From the NCBI RefSeq assembly GCF_008632125.1, contig NZ_VWRN01000072.1:1-64000 (forward strand): a stretch of DNA of 64,000 nucleotides, read 5' to 3'. The position numbers and the translations under genes were made by a program. Shown in pieces: positions 51,648 through 59,582 of the stretch. This stretch comes from Cupriavidus cauae. Its GTDB lineage: Bacteria > Pseudomonadota > Gammaproteobacteria > Burkholderiales > Burkholderiaceae. Numbering within the stretch: the first letter of the stretch is position 1; each line of letters starts with the position of its first letter. The notes beneath the pieces were generated by a model that was not told the DNA's origin, did not search any database, and saw nothing but the letters and a program-made list of their open reading frames with translations.

Positions 51648-52607
51648 TCAGTCGGCGGCGATCTTTCCGGTTTCGATGACGCGCTTCCAGCGGGCCGACT
51701 CGGCGGCCTGGAAGCGGGTGAACTGTTCGGGCGTGTTGCCGACGATCTCGAAGCCGACCTCGAGCAGCTTGTTCTTGACCGCGGGGTCGTTCAGCCCGGC
51801 GACGATGCCCTTGTGCAGCTTGTCCCGGATATCGGCGGGCAGTCCCCTGGGCGCCGCCACGGCCTGCCACGAATAGACGACCAGGTTCTTGATGCCCGCT
51901 TCTTCCATGGTCGGCACCGAGGGCAGCACCGGCGAGCGCTGCGTGCTGGTGATCGCCAGCGCGCGGATCTTGCCGGCCTTGACGTGCGGCATCGCGGTAT
52001 TGATGTTCATGAAGGTCGCATCGACCTGGCCGCCGATCAGGTCGTTCATCGCCGGCGCGCCGCCCTTGTAGGGGACATGCGTGCCGCTGGTGCCGGTCTG
52101 CTGCCAGAACAGCTCGGCGGTCAGATGGTCGCTGGTGCCGTTGCCGGCCGAGGCGAAGGTCAGCTTGCCGGGATTGCCCTTCAGGTACGCCACGACTTCC
52201 TGCAACGTCTGGAAGCGCGAGTTGGCCGGCACGGCCAGGATGTTGGGCGCCTGCACCGCCACCGAGATGTAGTCGAAATCGCGGGCCGGGTCGTAGGGCG
52301 TGCTCTTGATCAGATGCGGCGCGATGACCAGCGGCCCCAGCGAGGACACCAGCAGCGTATAGCCGTCCGGTGGCGCGCGCTTGACGAAGCTGGCGCCGAT
52401 CGCGCCCGCCGCGCCGGGCTTGTTCTCGACCACGAAGCTGGCGCCGGTCTGCTCCTGCAGCTTGGCGCCGAGGATGCGCGCAATCACGTCGGTCGAGCCG
52501 CCGGCGGGGAAGGGCACCACCATCGCGACCGGCTTGTCGGGCCAGGCGGCGTGGGCGGACAGCGTGGTGGCAAGGCCGAGGGCCAGCGTGGCGATCAGGC
52601 GTTTCAT
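51648..52607 (-). CDS. Bug-family tripartite tricarboxylate transporter substrate-binding protein
   Basis: Encodes 319 residues from the ATG at 52607 with AAGGAGA upstream. The signal peptide ends AHAA. Motifs: 'WPDKPVAMVVPFPAGGSTDV', 'NKPGAAGAIGASFVKRAPPD', 'HVPYKGGAPAMNDLIGGQVD' and 'GKIRALAITSTQRSPVLPSV'. Between two aldarate dehydratase genes, it likely binds galactarate, talarate or glucarate. Confidence 0.93.
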   Translation of the reverse strand: MKRLIATLALGLATTLSAHAAWPDKPVAMVVPFPAGGSTDVIARILGAKLQEQTGASFVVENKPGAAGAIGASFVKRAPPDGYTLLVSSLGPLVIAPHLIKSTPYDPARDFDYISVAVQAPNILAVPANSRFQTLQEVVAYLKGNPGKLTFASAGNGTSDHLTAELFWQQTGTSGTHVPYKGGAPAMNDLIGGQVDATFMNINTAMPHVKAGKIRALAITSTQRSPVLPSVPTMEEAGIKNLVVYSWQAVAAPRGLPADIRDKLHKGIVAGLNDPAVKNKLLEVGFEIVGNTPEQFTRFQAAESARWKRVIETGKIAAD

Positions 52608-52732
52608 CAGTGTCTCCTTGAGGATGGGGTCTGCGCTTGTCGTGCATCGGCCGGTCTTGGGCGCCGGCCTGTTTCTGTCTATTCCTGCCTGTTTACTGCC
52701 CCGTCTGCCGGGTTCTCGTCGGCTGGTCGCCG

Positions 52733-53869
52733 TTACGGGCGCTCGCCGAATTCGGCCTGCGCGCGGGTCCACGCACGCGCCTGCTCGCTGATCGATACGC
52801 CCAGGCCCGGCCGCGTCGGCACGGCGATGCGGCCATCGCGGATCTCCAGCCGCTCGTTGAACAGCGGCTCGAGCCAGTCGAAATGCTCGACCCAGGGCTC
52901 GCGCGGATACGCCGCCGCCAGGTGGATGTGCAGCTCCATCGCGAAATGGGGGGCCAGCATCAGGCCGGCGTGCTCGGCCAGCGCCGCGACCTTCAGGAAG
53001 GGCGTGATGCCGCCCACGCGCGGGGCGTCGGGCATCAGGTAGTCGGCGGCGCGGTGGCGGATCAGGTCCCAGTGTTCGGCGGCGCTGGTCAGCATCTCGC
53101 CGGTGGCGATCGGTGTATCGAACTGCGCGGCCAGCGCGGCATGACCCTCGTGGTCGTAGGCGTCCAGCGGCTCCTCGATCCAGACCAGGTTGAACGGCTC
53201 CAGCGTGCGGCACATCCGCTGCGCGGTGGGGCGGTCCCACTGCTGGTTGGCGTCGACCATCAGCGGCACGGCGTCGCCCAGCTGCTTGCGTACGGCGCCG
53301 ACCCGTTCGAGGTCGCGCGCGCCGTCCGGCTGGCCGACCTTGAGCTTGATGCCGCCGATGCCGCGCTCGACCGAGGCGGCGGCGTTGACCAACAGCTGAT
53401 CGAGCGGCGTATGCAGGAAGCCGCCCGAGGTGTTGTAGCAGCGCACCGCATTGCGCTGCGCGCCGAGCAGCTTGGCCAGCGACAGGCCCGCCCGGCGCGC
53501 CTTCAGGTCCCACAGCGCGACGTCGAAGGCGCCGATCGCCTGCGTCGCCATGCCGCTGCGCCCGACCGAGGCGCCGGCCCAGCACAGCCTGTCCCACAGC
53601 CGCGCGATGTCGCTGGGGTCTTCGCCCAGCAGCGTCGGCGCCAGCTCGCAGGCATGGGCGTACTGGCCGGGACCGCCGGCGCGCTTGGAATAGCTGAAGC
53701 CCATGCCCTCGCGCCCGTCCGCGGTCGTGATCTCGGCGAACAGGATCGCGACCTCGGTCATCGGCTTCTGGCGGCCGGTCAGCACCTTGGCGTCGCTGAT
53801 CGGGGTGGCCAGCGGCAGAAAGCAGCTGGACAGGCGGATCCAGGCGATGCGGTCGGCGGCGAGGGTCAT
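52733..53869 (-). CDS. L-talarate/galactarate dehydratase-like enolase-superfamily enzyme
   Basis: Encodes 378 residues from the ATG at 53869. The mandelate-racemase subgroup residues are present: KxK base (Lys175, Lys177 in GIKLKVGQ), metal ligands Asp206 (VDANQQW), Glu232 (WIEEPLDAYD) and Glu258 (IATGEMLT), and the His308 base (LAPHFAMELH). 'GGFLHTPLDQLL' and 'QPDAPRVGG'-like 'MPDAPRVGGITPFLKVAALA' match L-talarate/galactarate dehydratases. It is the first gene of the LacI-controlled operon; a perfect operator lies 46 bases upstream of its start. Confidence 0.88.
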   Translation of the reverse strand: MTLAADRIAWIRLSSCFLPLATPISDAKVLTGRQKPMTEVAILFAEITTADGREGMGFSYSKRAGGPGQYAHACELAPTLLGEDPSDIARLWDRLCWAGASVGRSGMATQAIGAFDVALWDLKARRAGLSLAKLLGAQRNAVRCYNTSGGFLHTPLDQLLVNAAASVERGIGGIKLKVGQPDGARDLERVGAVRKQLGDAVPLMVDANQQWDRPTAQRMCRTLEPFNLVWIEEPLDAYDHEGHAALAAQFDTPIATGEMLTSAAEHWDLIRHRAADYLMPDAPRVGGITPFLKVAALAEHAGLMLAPHFAMELHIHLAAAYPREPWVEHFDWLEPLFNERLEIRDGRIAVPTRPGLGVSISEQARAWTRAQAEFGERP

Positions 53870-53914
53870 GGGGTGTCTCCGTTGGGCGGGGGGTAATCGT
53901 CTTCGTCTTGCGGT

Positions 53915-53940
53915 GCGAAATGACAACGTTGTCATTTCGC
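53915..53940. promoter_or_regulatory. LacI-type operator O1, 26-bp perfect palindrome
   Basis: The half-site GCGAAATGACAAC is followed immediately by its exact complement; the centre is AACGTT. It lies 46 bases before the dehydratase ATG and is the classical form of a LacI/GalR-family operator with a central CG. Confidence 0.9.
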
Positions 53941-54018
53941 CGCCAAAACAAGCCCGTTACAATGTCGGGCGCCGTGCACAGCGATTTTGTACGGCGCGAC
54001 AGGAACGGGCACGTTTCG

Positions 54019-54042
54019 GCGAAATGCTAACGTTGTCATATC
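54019..54042. promoter_or_regulatory. LacI-type operator O2, imperfect copy of O1
   Basis: GCGAAATGCTAACGTTGTCA followed by TATC repeats the O1 core, with left-half changes. The O1 and O2 centres are 104 bp apart, close to ten helical turns. It is on the LacI-gene side and may mediate autoregulation or looping. Confidence 0.8.
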
Positions 54043-54101
54043 ATCGCTGTCAACGCGCTTCGCCACGATGCCGGCTAATGGCTTTCCCGAGGCCGCCTAT
54101 C

Positions 54102-54134
54102 CGTTGCCCTGTCGTTGCCTTGTCGTTGCCCTAC
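54102..54134 (+). repeat. three tandem 11-bp units (CGTTGCCCTGT)
   Basis: CGTTGCCCTGT, CGTTGCCTTGT and CGTTGCCCTAC are adjacent, just before the presumed GTG start of the LacI gene at 54161. Confidence 0.85.
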
Positions 54135-54160
54135 CTTTTGCCTTGATCCGAGACCCCGAC

Positions 54161-55171
54161 GTGGCCCCCACCAAAGCCCAGAACAAGTCCGTGACCCTGC
54201 ATGACGTCGCCCGCGAGGCCGGCGTGTCGCTGATCACCGCGTCCCGCGCGCTCAGCAATCCCGGCATGGTGTCGGCCAAGACCATCGAACGCGTGCAGCA
54301 GGCGGCGGAGGCGGTGGGCTATATCCCGAACCTGATCGCAGGCGGACTGAAGTCGCGGCGCAGCCTGATGGTGGCGGCGGTCGTGCCCGATATCGCGGTG
54401 ACGCAGTTCCTGCCGACCATCAAGGCGCTGACCGAGACGCTGGAGGCGGCCGGCTACCACCTGATCCTCGGCCAGAGCAGCTACGACGATTCGCGCGAGG
54501 AGGCGTTGCTCAACGCGATGATCGGCCGGCGCCCGGACGGCATCGTCGTCACCGGGCTGATCCAGTCGGAGGCGGCGCGCGAGCGGCTGCGGCAGTCCGG
54601 CATTCCGGTGGTCGAGACGTGGGAGCTCAGCGACCGGCCGGTGGACATGGCGGTCGGCTTTTCGCACGTCAAGGTCGGCAGCGCGGTGGCGGGCTATTTC
54701 CTGTCGAAGGGCTGGCAGCGCGTGGGCATCGCCACCGGCGACGATCGCCGGGCACGCCTGCGCTCGGAGGCCTTCGTGTCGACCTTCGGCCGGCCGGTGC
54801 CGACCGCGGTCGTGCCGGCGCCCAGCAATCTGCCGTTGGGGCGGCGCGCTCTAGCGGAGCTGCTGGAGAAGGAGCCACGGCTGCAGGCGATCTGCTGCAG
54901 CTCGGACCAGCTGGCGCAGGGCGTGCTGGTCGAAGCGCAGGCGCGCGGCCTGCGCGTGCCCGAGGATCTGGCGGTCTGCGGCTTCGGCGATGCCGAGGCG
55001 TCCGCGCACATGGCGCCGTCGCTGACCACGGTCCAGGTCGATGCCGCGCGTATCGGCGCGACCGCCGCGCGGCTGATCCTGGACAAGTGCAAGGGCCTGC
55101 CGGTGGAGCCGCGCATCGTCGACGTGGGCTTTCGCGTGATCGAGCGGGCGTCGACGGGCGGGGCGGATTAA
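54161..55171 (+). CDS. LacI-family regulator of the aldarate cluster
   Basis: Encodes 336 residues from GTG 54161. This places the LacI helix-turn-helix ('VTLHDVAREAGVSLITASRA') at the usual N-terminal distance; an ATG at 54068 would add 31 unlike residues encoded across a repeat. The hinge 'GYIPNLIAGGLKSRRS' and the periplasmic-binding-type domain ('VAAVVPDIAVTQFLPTIKAL', 'ICCSSDQLAQGVLVEAQARG') follow, in the GntR-like subgroup. It is divergent from the dehydratase operon with two operators between. Confidence 0.92.
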   Translation: MAPTKAQNKSVTLHDVAREAGVSLITASRALSNPGMVSAKTIERVQQAAEAVGYIPNLIAGGLKSRRSLMVAAVVPDIAVTQFLPTIKALTETLEAAGYHLILGQSSYDDSREEALLNAMIGRRPDGIVVTGLIQSEAARERLRQSGIPVVETWELSDRPVDMAVGFSHVKVGSAVAGYFLSKGWQRVGIATGDDRRARLRSEAFVSTFGRPVPTAVVPAPSNLPLGRRALAELLEKEPRLQAICCSSDQLAQGVLVEAQARGLRVPEDLAVCGFGDAEASAHMAPSLTTVQVDAARIGATAARLILDKCKGLPVEPRIVDVGFRVIERASTGGAD

Positions 55172-55200
55172 AGGGGCTGCGCGCCCGCCGGCGGCTTGTG

Positions 55201-55264
55201 GTCACCGCGTTACTGCATCACTGCGCCACTGCGCCACGGAGTCACTGAATCGCTGCGTCACTGC
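55201..55264 (-). repeat. eight tandem 8-bp units (GTCACTGC) ending in a LysR stop
   Basis: Eight degenerate octamers fill 55201-55264 with no spacer. On the minus strand the last codons and stop of the LysR gene (CCG CAG TGA) form the first unit, as for amn. The array fills most of the space between two converging genes. Confidence 0.9.
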
Positions 55265-56184
55265 GGCATCGCCGCCAGCCGCGGCCAGATCGCCTGCAAT
55301 TCCCCCTTCAGGAACGTCAGCAGGCAGCGCGTCGCCATGGTCTGGTAGCGGTTCGGCAGGGTCAGCATGTAGAGCCGGCTGCCGAACACGCTGATGCGGT
55401 AGTCGCGCAATACCGGCGTCACCAGGCCGGCGGCGAGTTCGCGCCCGATCGCGTAGAGCGGAAAGATGCCGATGCCGACGTCGCCCAGCACGGCCTCCTT
55501 CAGGAAGGCGAAATTCTCGGAGCTCAGCGTAGGCTCCAGCGCGACCTGCTCGCGTTCGTCCTCGCCGGCGCGCGCGCCGAAGGCCTTCAGCTTCTGCCCG
55601 ACCGGCGAGGCGCAGACGATCGCATGGCGCTGCAGATCGGCAAGCGTCCGCGGCGCCGGCTGCGCGGCCAGATAGGCCGGCGAGGCGCACACCACCCAAT
55701 CGACCTCGCCGATCTCGGTCGCGACCACCGAATCGGGCGGGGTCGAAATGATCCGCAACGCGACCTCGACGTCCTCCGACACCAGGTTGTGGATGCGGTT
55801 GTCGAACACCACATCGAGCGTGATGTCCGGGTAGCGGTGCTTGAACTGCACCAGCAGCGGCGACAGCAGCGCGTGGCCCAGGCCGGTCGGCACCGACAGC
55901 CGCACATGGCCCTGCAGCGTCTTGCCCATATTGCTGATCAGCGCGTCGGCCGCGGCCACCTCGGCGAGGATGTTGCGGCCGTGCTCGTAGAGGCCGGCGC
56001 CCACCGGCGTCGGCTCGACATGGCGCGTGGTCCGGCGCAGCAGCTGCACGCCAAGCTCTTCCTCCAGCGCCTTGAGCCGGTAGCTGACGTTGGCGCGCGT
56101 CATCTTGAGCTTGCGTGCGGCGGCGGAAAGGTTGCCGGCGTCGACGATATCGACGAACAGGCGCAGGGCGTTCAGATCCATCAT
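55258..56184 (-). CDS. LysR-family regulator (CrgA/PtrR-like)
   Basis: Encodes 308 residues (ATG at 56184, or 56181). The HTH is 'LRLFVDIVDAGNLSAAARKL KMTRANVSYRLKALEEELGV', with the effector domain 'GHVRLSVPTGLGHALLSPLL' and 'DVEVALRIISTPPDSVVATE' typical of the large CrgA-like group. It is divergent from an acyl-CoA dehydrogenase gene across 240 bases containing two GGATTGTCAAA direct repeats, so that gene is its likely target. Confidence 0.92.
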   Translation of the reverse strand: MMDLNALRLFVDIVDAGNLSAAARKLKMTRANVSYRLKALEEELGVQLLRRTTRHVEPTPVGAGLYEHGRNILAEVAAADALISNMGKTLQGHVRLSVPTGLGHALLSPLLVQFKHRYPDITLDVVFDNRIHNLVSEDVEVALRIISTPPDSVVATEIGEVDWVVCASPAYLAAQPAPRTLADLQRHAIVCASPVGQKLKAFGARAGEDEREQVALEPTLSSENFAFLKEAVLGDVGIGIFPLYAIGRELAAGLVTPVLRDYRISVFGSRLYMLTLPNRYQTMATRCLLTFLKGELQAIWPRLAAMPQ

Positions 56185-56253
56185 GGCGAAATGGCGGCAG
56201 GAGCGGCAGGAGCGGGACGGCGGGCCGGCGGGCCGGAAAGCGGCGCCGGCCGC

Positions 56254-56305
56254 GGATTGTCAAATATGGCTGTCCATTCTGTCCAAGCTGGCGTGGATTG
56301 TCAAA
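56254..56305 (+). promoter_or_regulatory. paired GGATTGTCAAA direct repeats
   Basis: GGATTGTCAAA occurs at 56254-56264 and 56295-56305, 41 bp apart (about four helical turns), between the divergent LysR and acyl-CoA dehydrogenase genes. TGTCCA also occurs twice between them. The arrangement suits two dimers of a LysR tetramer. Confidence 0.55.
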
Positions 56306-56427
56306 ATCCGGGGTCGGCGTACCATGACGGCCATCCGCCCGCATTGCCGGATTGGCCGGTCCGGCCCCGGACCGCTGCCGGCCCCGCGGCGCCACCCTTC
56401 CTCCACCGAATTCCCACGGAGATCGCC

Positions 56428-57585
56428 ATGACCCTGGACACCGAATCGTTTTCCTTGCTGCGCGCCTCGGTGCAGCGCTTCATCGAAGAGCGCCTGAAGC
56501 CCGCCGAGGACATCCTCGAGGAAACGGACGACGTGCCGGCCGATATCGTGGCCGACATGAAGGAGATGGGCCTGTTCGGCATCTCGATCCCGGAAAACTA
56601 CGGCGGCATCGGCCTGTCGATGTCGCAGGAGTGCGATGTCGTCTATGACCTCGGCCATACCGCGCTGGCCTTCCGCTCGGTGTTCGGCACCAACGTGGGC
56701 ATCGGCTCCCAAGGCATCCTGATGGATGGCACCGAGGAGCAGAAGCAGAACTATCTGCCGCGCATCGCCAGCGGCGAGCTGATCATCTCCTTCGCGCTGA
56801 CCGAGCCGAACGCGGGCTCCGACGCGGCCTCGCTGCAGACCAAGGCGGAACTGGACGGCGATCACTATGTGATCAACGGCACCAAGCGCTTCATCACCAA
56901 TGCGCCGCGCGCCGGCGCCTTCACGCTGATGGCGCGCACCGGCGGCCCGGGCGCGTCGGGCATCTCGGCCTTCATCGTGCCGGCCGACACGCCCGGGATC
57001 TCGCTGGGCAAGCCCGACAAGAAGATGGGCCAGCGCGGCACCAAGACCTGCGACGTGGTGCTGGAAAACGTGCGCGTGCCGGCCGCCAACATCATCGGCG
57101 GCGTGCCGGGCGTGGGCTTCAAGACCGCGATGAAGGTGCTCGACCGCGGCCGCCTGCATATCTCGGCGCTGGCGTGCGGCATGGCCCATCGCCTGCTGAC
57201 CGATGCGGTGGGCTACGCCAAGGACCGCAAGCAGTTCGGCCGCCCGATCGGCGAATTCCAGCTGATCCAGGGCATGCTGGCCGACAGCCAGGCCGAGCTT
57301 TACGCCGGCCTGTCGATGGTGCGTGATTGCGCGCAGCGCTACGACGCCAAGGAGCCGGGCAAGAGCGATCCCGAAGTCAGCATGCTGGCCTCCTGCGTCA
57401 AGATGTTCTGTACCGAGATGGTAGGCCGCGTGGCCGATCGCGCGGTGCAGATCCACGGCGGTGCAGGCTATATCGCCGAATACAAGGCCGAACGCTTCTA
57501 CCGCGACGTCCGTCTGCTGCGCCTGTACGAAGGCACCACGCAGATCCAGCAAATGATCATCGCCAAGCAGCTGCTGCGCGATTGA
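56428..57585 (+). CDS. acyl-CoA dehydrogenase
   Basis: Encodes 385 residues, the standard length. Motifs: 'YGGIGLSMSQECDVVYDLGH', FAD-binding 'FALTEPNAGSDAASLQTKAE', 'YVINGTKRFITNAPRAGAFT', 'KKMGQRGTKTCDVVLENVRV' and C-terminal 'VQIHGGAGYIAEYKAERFYR DVRLLRLYEGTTQIQQMIIA'. The catalytic Glu is expected as Glu in LYEGTTQIQ. It oxidises an acyl-CoA at the alpha-beta bond. The next gene lies 28 bases downstream. Confidence 0.95.
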   Translation: MTLDTESFSLLRASVQRFIEERLKPAEDILEETDDVPADIVADMKEMGLFGISIPENYGGIGLSMSQECDVVYDLGHTALAFRSVFGTNVGIGSQGILMDGTEEQKQNYLPRIASGELIISFALTEPNAGSDAASLQTKAELDGDHYVINGTKRFITNAPRAGAFTLMARTGGPGASGISAFIVPADTPGISLGKPDKKMGQRGTKTCDVVLENVRVPAANIIGGVPGVGFKTAMKVLDRGRLHISALACGMAHRLLTDAVGYAKDRKQFGRPIGEFQLIQGMLADSQAELYAGLSMVRDCAQRYDAKEPGKSDPEVSMLASCVKMFCTEMVGRVADRAVQIHGGAGYIAEYKAERFYRDVRLLRLYEGTTQIQQMIIAKQLLRD

Positions 57586-57613
57586 AGCCGGTCCGGACGC
57601 GGAGGGTTCGAGC

Positions 57614-58612
57614 ATGAAACAGCTTCAACGCGTCCGCCTCGCCGGCACGGCATCCGGGGTGGCACACTCCGGTGCCGGCGCGCACGGCTGGGCCCCGCAT
57701 CTGGGATGGACCGCGGACGAGCCGGTTCGTCCGCCATGCTTTCCGATCATCGCCGCGCTGCGCGCCGCCTGCGCGACGCCGCCGACCGCACCGCTCGACG
57801 TGGGCGCGCTGGCGCTAGGCGCGGCAGTCATTCTGGGCCGCCGCGATCCGATCGTGTCGGTCCAGGCGGCCGAGCTCGGCGACGTCGACGGCGTGCTGTA
57901 CCGGACCGGCAACGGCGGCTGGACGCTGCTGCACAGGACCGCGCTGCGTCCGTCCGACACCCGCTTCGTCCAGGCCTGGCTGCTCGCCTGCTATGCGATG
58001 CGCGGCGAGCATGCAGATACCGACGCCTTCGAATGCCGGCAAGCGAGCCTGTATTCGCTGGCCGATGACGACAGCCCCGCGGCGCGCGCCTACAGCTTCG
58101 CGGCGCGGCTGACGATGCCGGCAACTGCCTGCCATCTCGGCCTGACGGGCCATGTCGATGGCGACGTGCTGATGGCCTTCGCCTCGCAACTGCAGGTGCC
58201 GCTGCTGCATGCCGCGCGGCGCTGGCTTGCACGTACCGCGCAGAAGGCCGTGCTGGTGCTCGACGAGGCCGGGACGGTGCGCGCCAGCTGGCTCAGCGAG
58301 ACCGCGTGCTCGGCGGGCTGGCGCATCGATCCGGCCGCGCTGCCGGTACGGGACGGGAAGGGCACGATCGAGCCGTCGGGCGATGCCATGCTGGCTGCCG
58401 TCGTGCACGAACGCCGCGTCGCGATGTCGGACTGGTTTGCGCAGGCGCCGGCCGGCGGCCAGCTGATGGAAGCCTCGTTGGGAACGGTCGAAAGCGGACG
58501 GGGACGGCTGAGGCTTACCTTGCTGCAGCTGCCGCGCGATGCGGTCTGCCCCCAGCCGCGCGCGATATGGCCGCAATACGGCGCCAGTGTCAGCGCCAAC
58601 GTCAGCGCGTAG
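57614..58612 (+). CDS. ImmA/IrrE-fold protein lacking the HExxH active site
   Basis: Encodes 332 residues; GGAGGG precedes the ATG. Residues about 60-205 follow the ImmA/IrrE (COG2856) pattern: 'DVGALALGAAVILGRRDPI', 'GDVDGVLYRTGNGGWTLLHR', 'DTRFVQAWLLACYAMRGEHA', 'ARAYSFAARLTMPATACHLG' and 'LMAFASQLQVPLLHAARRW'. At the place where active members have RFTxAHExGH it reads RFVQAWLLACY, so the zinc motif is gone. The C-terminal third (about 210-325) is a separate region of unknown fold. It follows an acyl-CoA dehydrogenase gene and precedes a converging MarR-like gene. A pseudo-protease sensor is possible; this is inference. Confidence 0.6.
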   Translation: MKQLQRVRLAGTASGVAHSGAGAHGWAPHLGWTADEPVRPPCFPIIAALRAACATPPTAPLDVGALALGAAVILGRRDPIVSVQAAELGDVDGVLYRTGNGGWTLLHRTALRPSDTRFVQAWLLACYAMRGEHADTDAFECRQASLYSLADDDSPAARAYSFAARLTMPATACHLGLTGHVDGDVLMAFASQLQVPLLHAARRWLARTAQKAVLVLDEAGTVRASWLSETACSAGWRIDPAALPVRDGKGTIEPSGDAMLAAVVHERRVAMSDWFAQAPAGGQLMEASLGTVESGRGRLRLTLLQLPRDAVCPQPRAIWPQYGASVSANVSA

Positions 58613-58628
58613 CGCGCGGCGGCCCGCG

Positions 58629-58743
58629 CCTCAGCGGATCAGCAGCCGGCGACTCAGCGGATCAGCAGCCGGCGACTCAGCGAATCAGCAGCCGGCGACT
58701 CAGCGAATCAGCAGCCGGCGACTCAGCGAATCAGCAGCCGGCG
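58629..58743 (-). repeat. five tandem 23-bp units containing the end of a MarR-like gene
   Basis: Five copies of a 23-bp unit are contiguous. On the minus strand the unit is CGCCGGCTGCTGATTCGCTG plus AGT, so the copy at 58721-58743 encodes the terminal residues RRLLIR and the stop of the MarR-like gene. Copies nearer 58629 differ at only one or two positions. Confidence 0.95.
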
Positions 58744-59274
58744 ATCCGAGGTGCCGCGCGTCACGCTGCCGCCGCTGGCCGCGCAGTTTGCTGCGGAGTT
58801 TGTCGCGCAGTTCGTCGAGCCGCGTGGCGCCAGCCGCTCGAGCTGGCGCCGCATCCTGGTCAGACAGGTGAGCATCATGCCGCGCTCTTCCAGGCTCAGC
58901 GGCGAGACCCAGACCGATTGCAGCGCCTTGATGGCCTGACCGAGCTTGTCCATGCGATGGCTGGCGCTGGAGCGGATCAACGGAATCGGCTGCGCCGCAT
59001 ACGGGCCGGACTGCTGCTCGAGCCATCCCTGGTCCGACAGGCTGCGGACCATCGCCTCGAATTCCTCGGCCTCGAGCCAGGGCAAGGTGCAAGCCGCCGT
59101 GATGCGATCCGGTTCGGTGCGCTGCCGGTGTGCGAGGTGTTGCAGCAGGAGCCATTCCGTCGGGGAGATGCCGGACTGTGACAGAACGTGGTCGAGGGCC
59201 GAATGCCAACCGGCCAGATTCTCTTGCAGACAGCGCAGCAGCGGCTCCTTGGCGTCGTACAGGTTGGCTGACAT
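58723..59274 (-). CDS. MarR-family winged-helix regulator
   Basis: Encodes 183 residues from the ATG at 59274 with CAGGAGA upstream. The core 'ALDHVLSQSGISPTEWLLLQ HLAHRQRTEPDRITAACTLP WLEAEEFEAMVRSLSDQGWL' has the MarR layout (helices, recognition helix, wing with 'AAQPIPLIRSSASHRMDKLG'). The C-terminal 45 residues (from NCATNSAANCAASGG) are low complexity and end inside a 23-bp tandem repeat, suggesting that the end was remodelled. The ligand is unknown. Confidence 0.8.
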   Translation of the reverse strand: MSANLYDAKEPLLRCLQENLAGWHSALDHVLSQSGISPTEWLLLQHLAHRQRTEPDRITAACTLPWLEAEEFEAMVRSLSDQGWLEQQSGPYAAQPIPLIRSSASHRMDKLGQAIKALQSVWVSPLSLEERGMMLTCLTRMRRQLERLAPRGSTNCATNSAANCAASGGSVTRGTSDRRLLIR

Positions 59275-59400
59275 GGTGTCGCGGGTCTCCTGTTGTGTTT
59301 TGCCTGATGTGTTCCGTTCGCTGGATTGCCTGGCGCTGGCGCGGGAGCCAACCCTGCCTGCGATCGGGGGCACCATCGTGCGTTGCCCGGATACCGCATT

Positions 59401-59421
59401 CTTTCGAAAAGCTCACGAAAG
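59401..59421 (-). promoter_or_regulatory. CTTTCG/CGAAAG dyad upstream of the MarR-like gene
   Basis: CTTTCG-N9-CGAAAG in an AT-richer patch 127 bases before the MarR-like start could be its own operator. The gap 59275-59582 holds no gene. Confidence 0.4.
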
Positions 59422-59541
59422 TATTTGGTGGATCGTCGGGTGAAGCGATGGTTTTGCCGCTGTTCCTGGTGCTGCGACACGGCGTCGCAGCGTCGTGCTC
59501 GGCTCAGCCACCATCACGCCTCGATCCGCGCCCTGGTCGGG

Positions 59542-59580
59542 CGCTGCAATCGCGTGCTGCAATCGCGCGCTTTCATCGCG
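59542..59580 (-). repeat. three tandem 13-bp units just past a stop codon
   Basis: On the minus strand CGCGATGAAAGCG, CGCGATTGCAGCA and CGCGATTGCAGCG follow each other, starting three bases after the stop codon of the gene at 59583. Confidence 0.85.
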
Positions 59581-59582
59581 CC

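Noticed and set aside
53987..54160. Upstream starts (53987, or ATG 54068) for the LacI protein
   Set aside because: They would place 31 or more unlike residues before the helix-turn-helix and translate through operator O2 or the 11-bp repeats; GTG 54161 fits the family.
57614..58612. Active ImmA/IrrE metalloprotease with toxin-antitoxin partner
   Set aside because: No HExxH motif is present, and the neighbouring MarR-like gene is convergent and not a typical Xre antitoxin.
58629..58743. CRISPR-like array of 23-bp repeats
   Set aside because: The units are directly adjacent with no spacers, include a gene's stop codon, and no cas genes are near.
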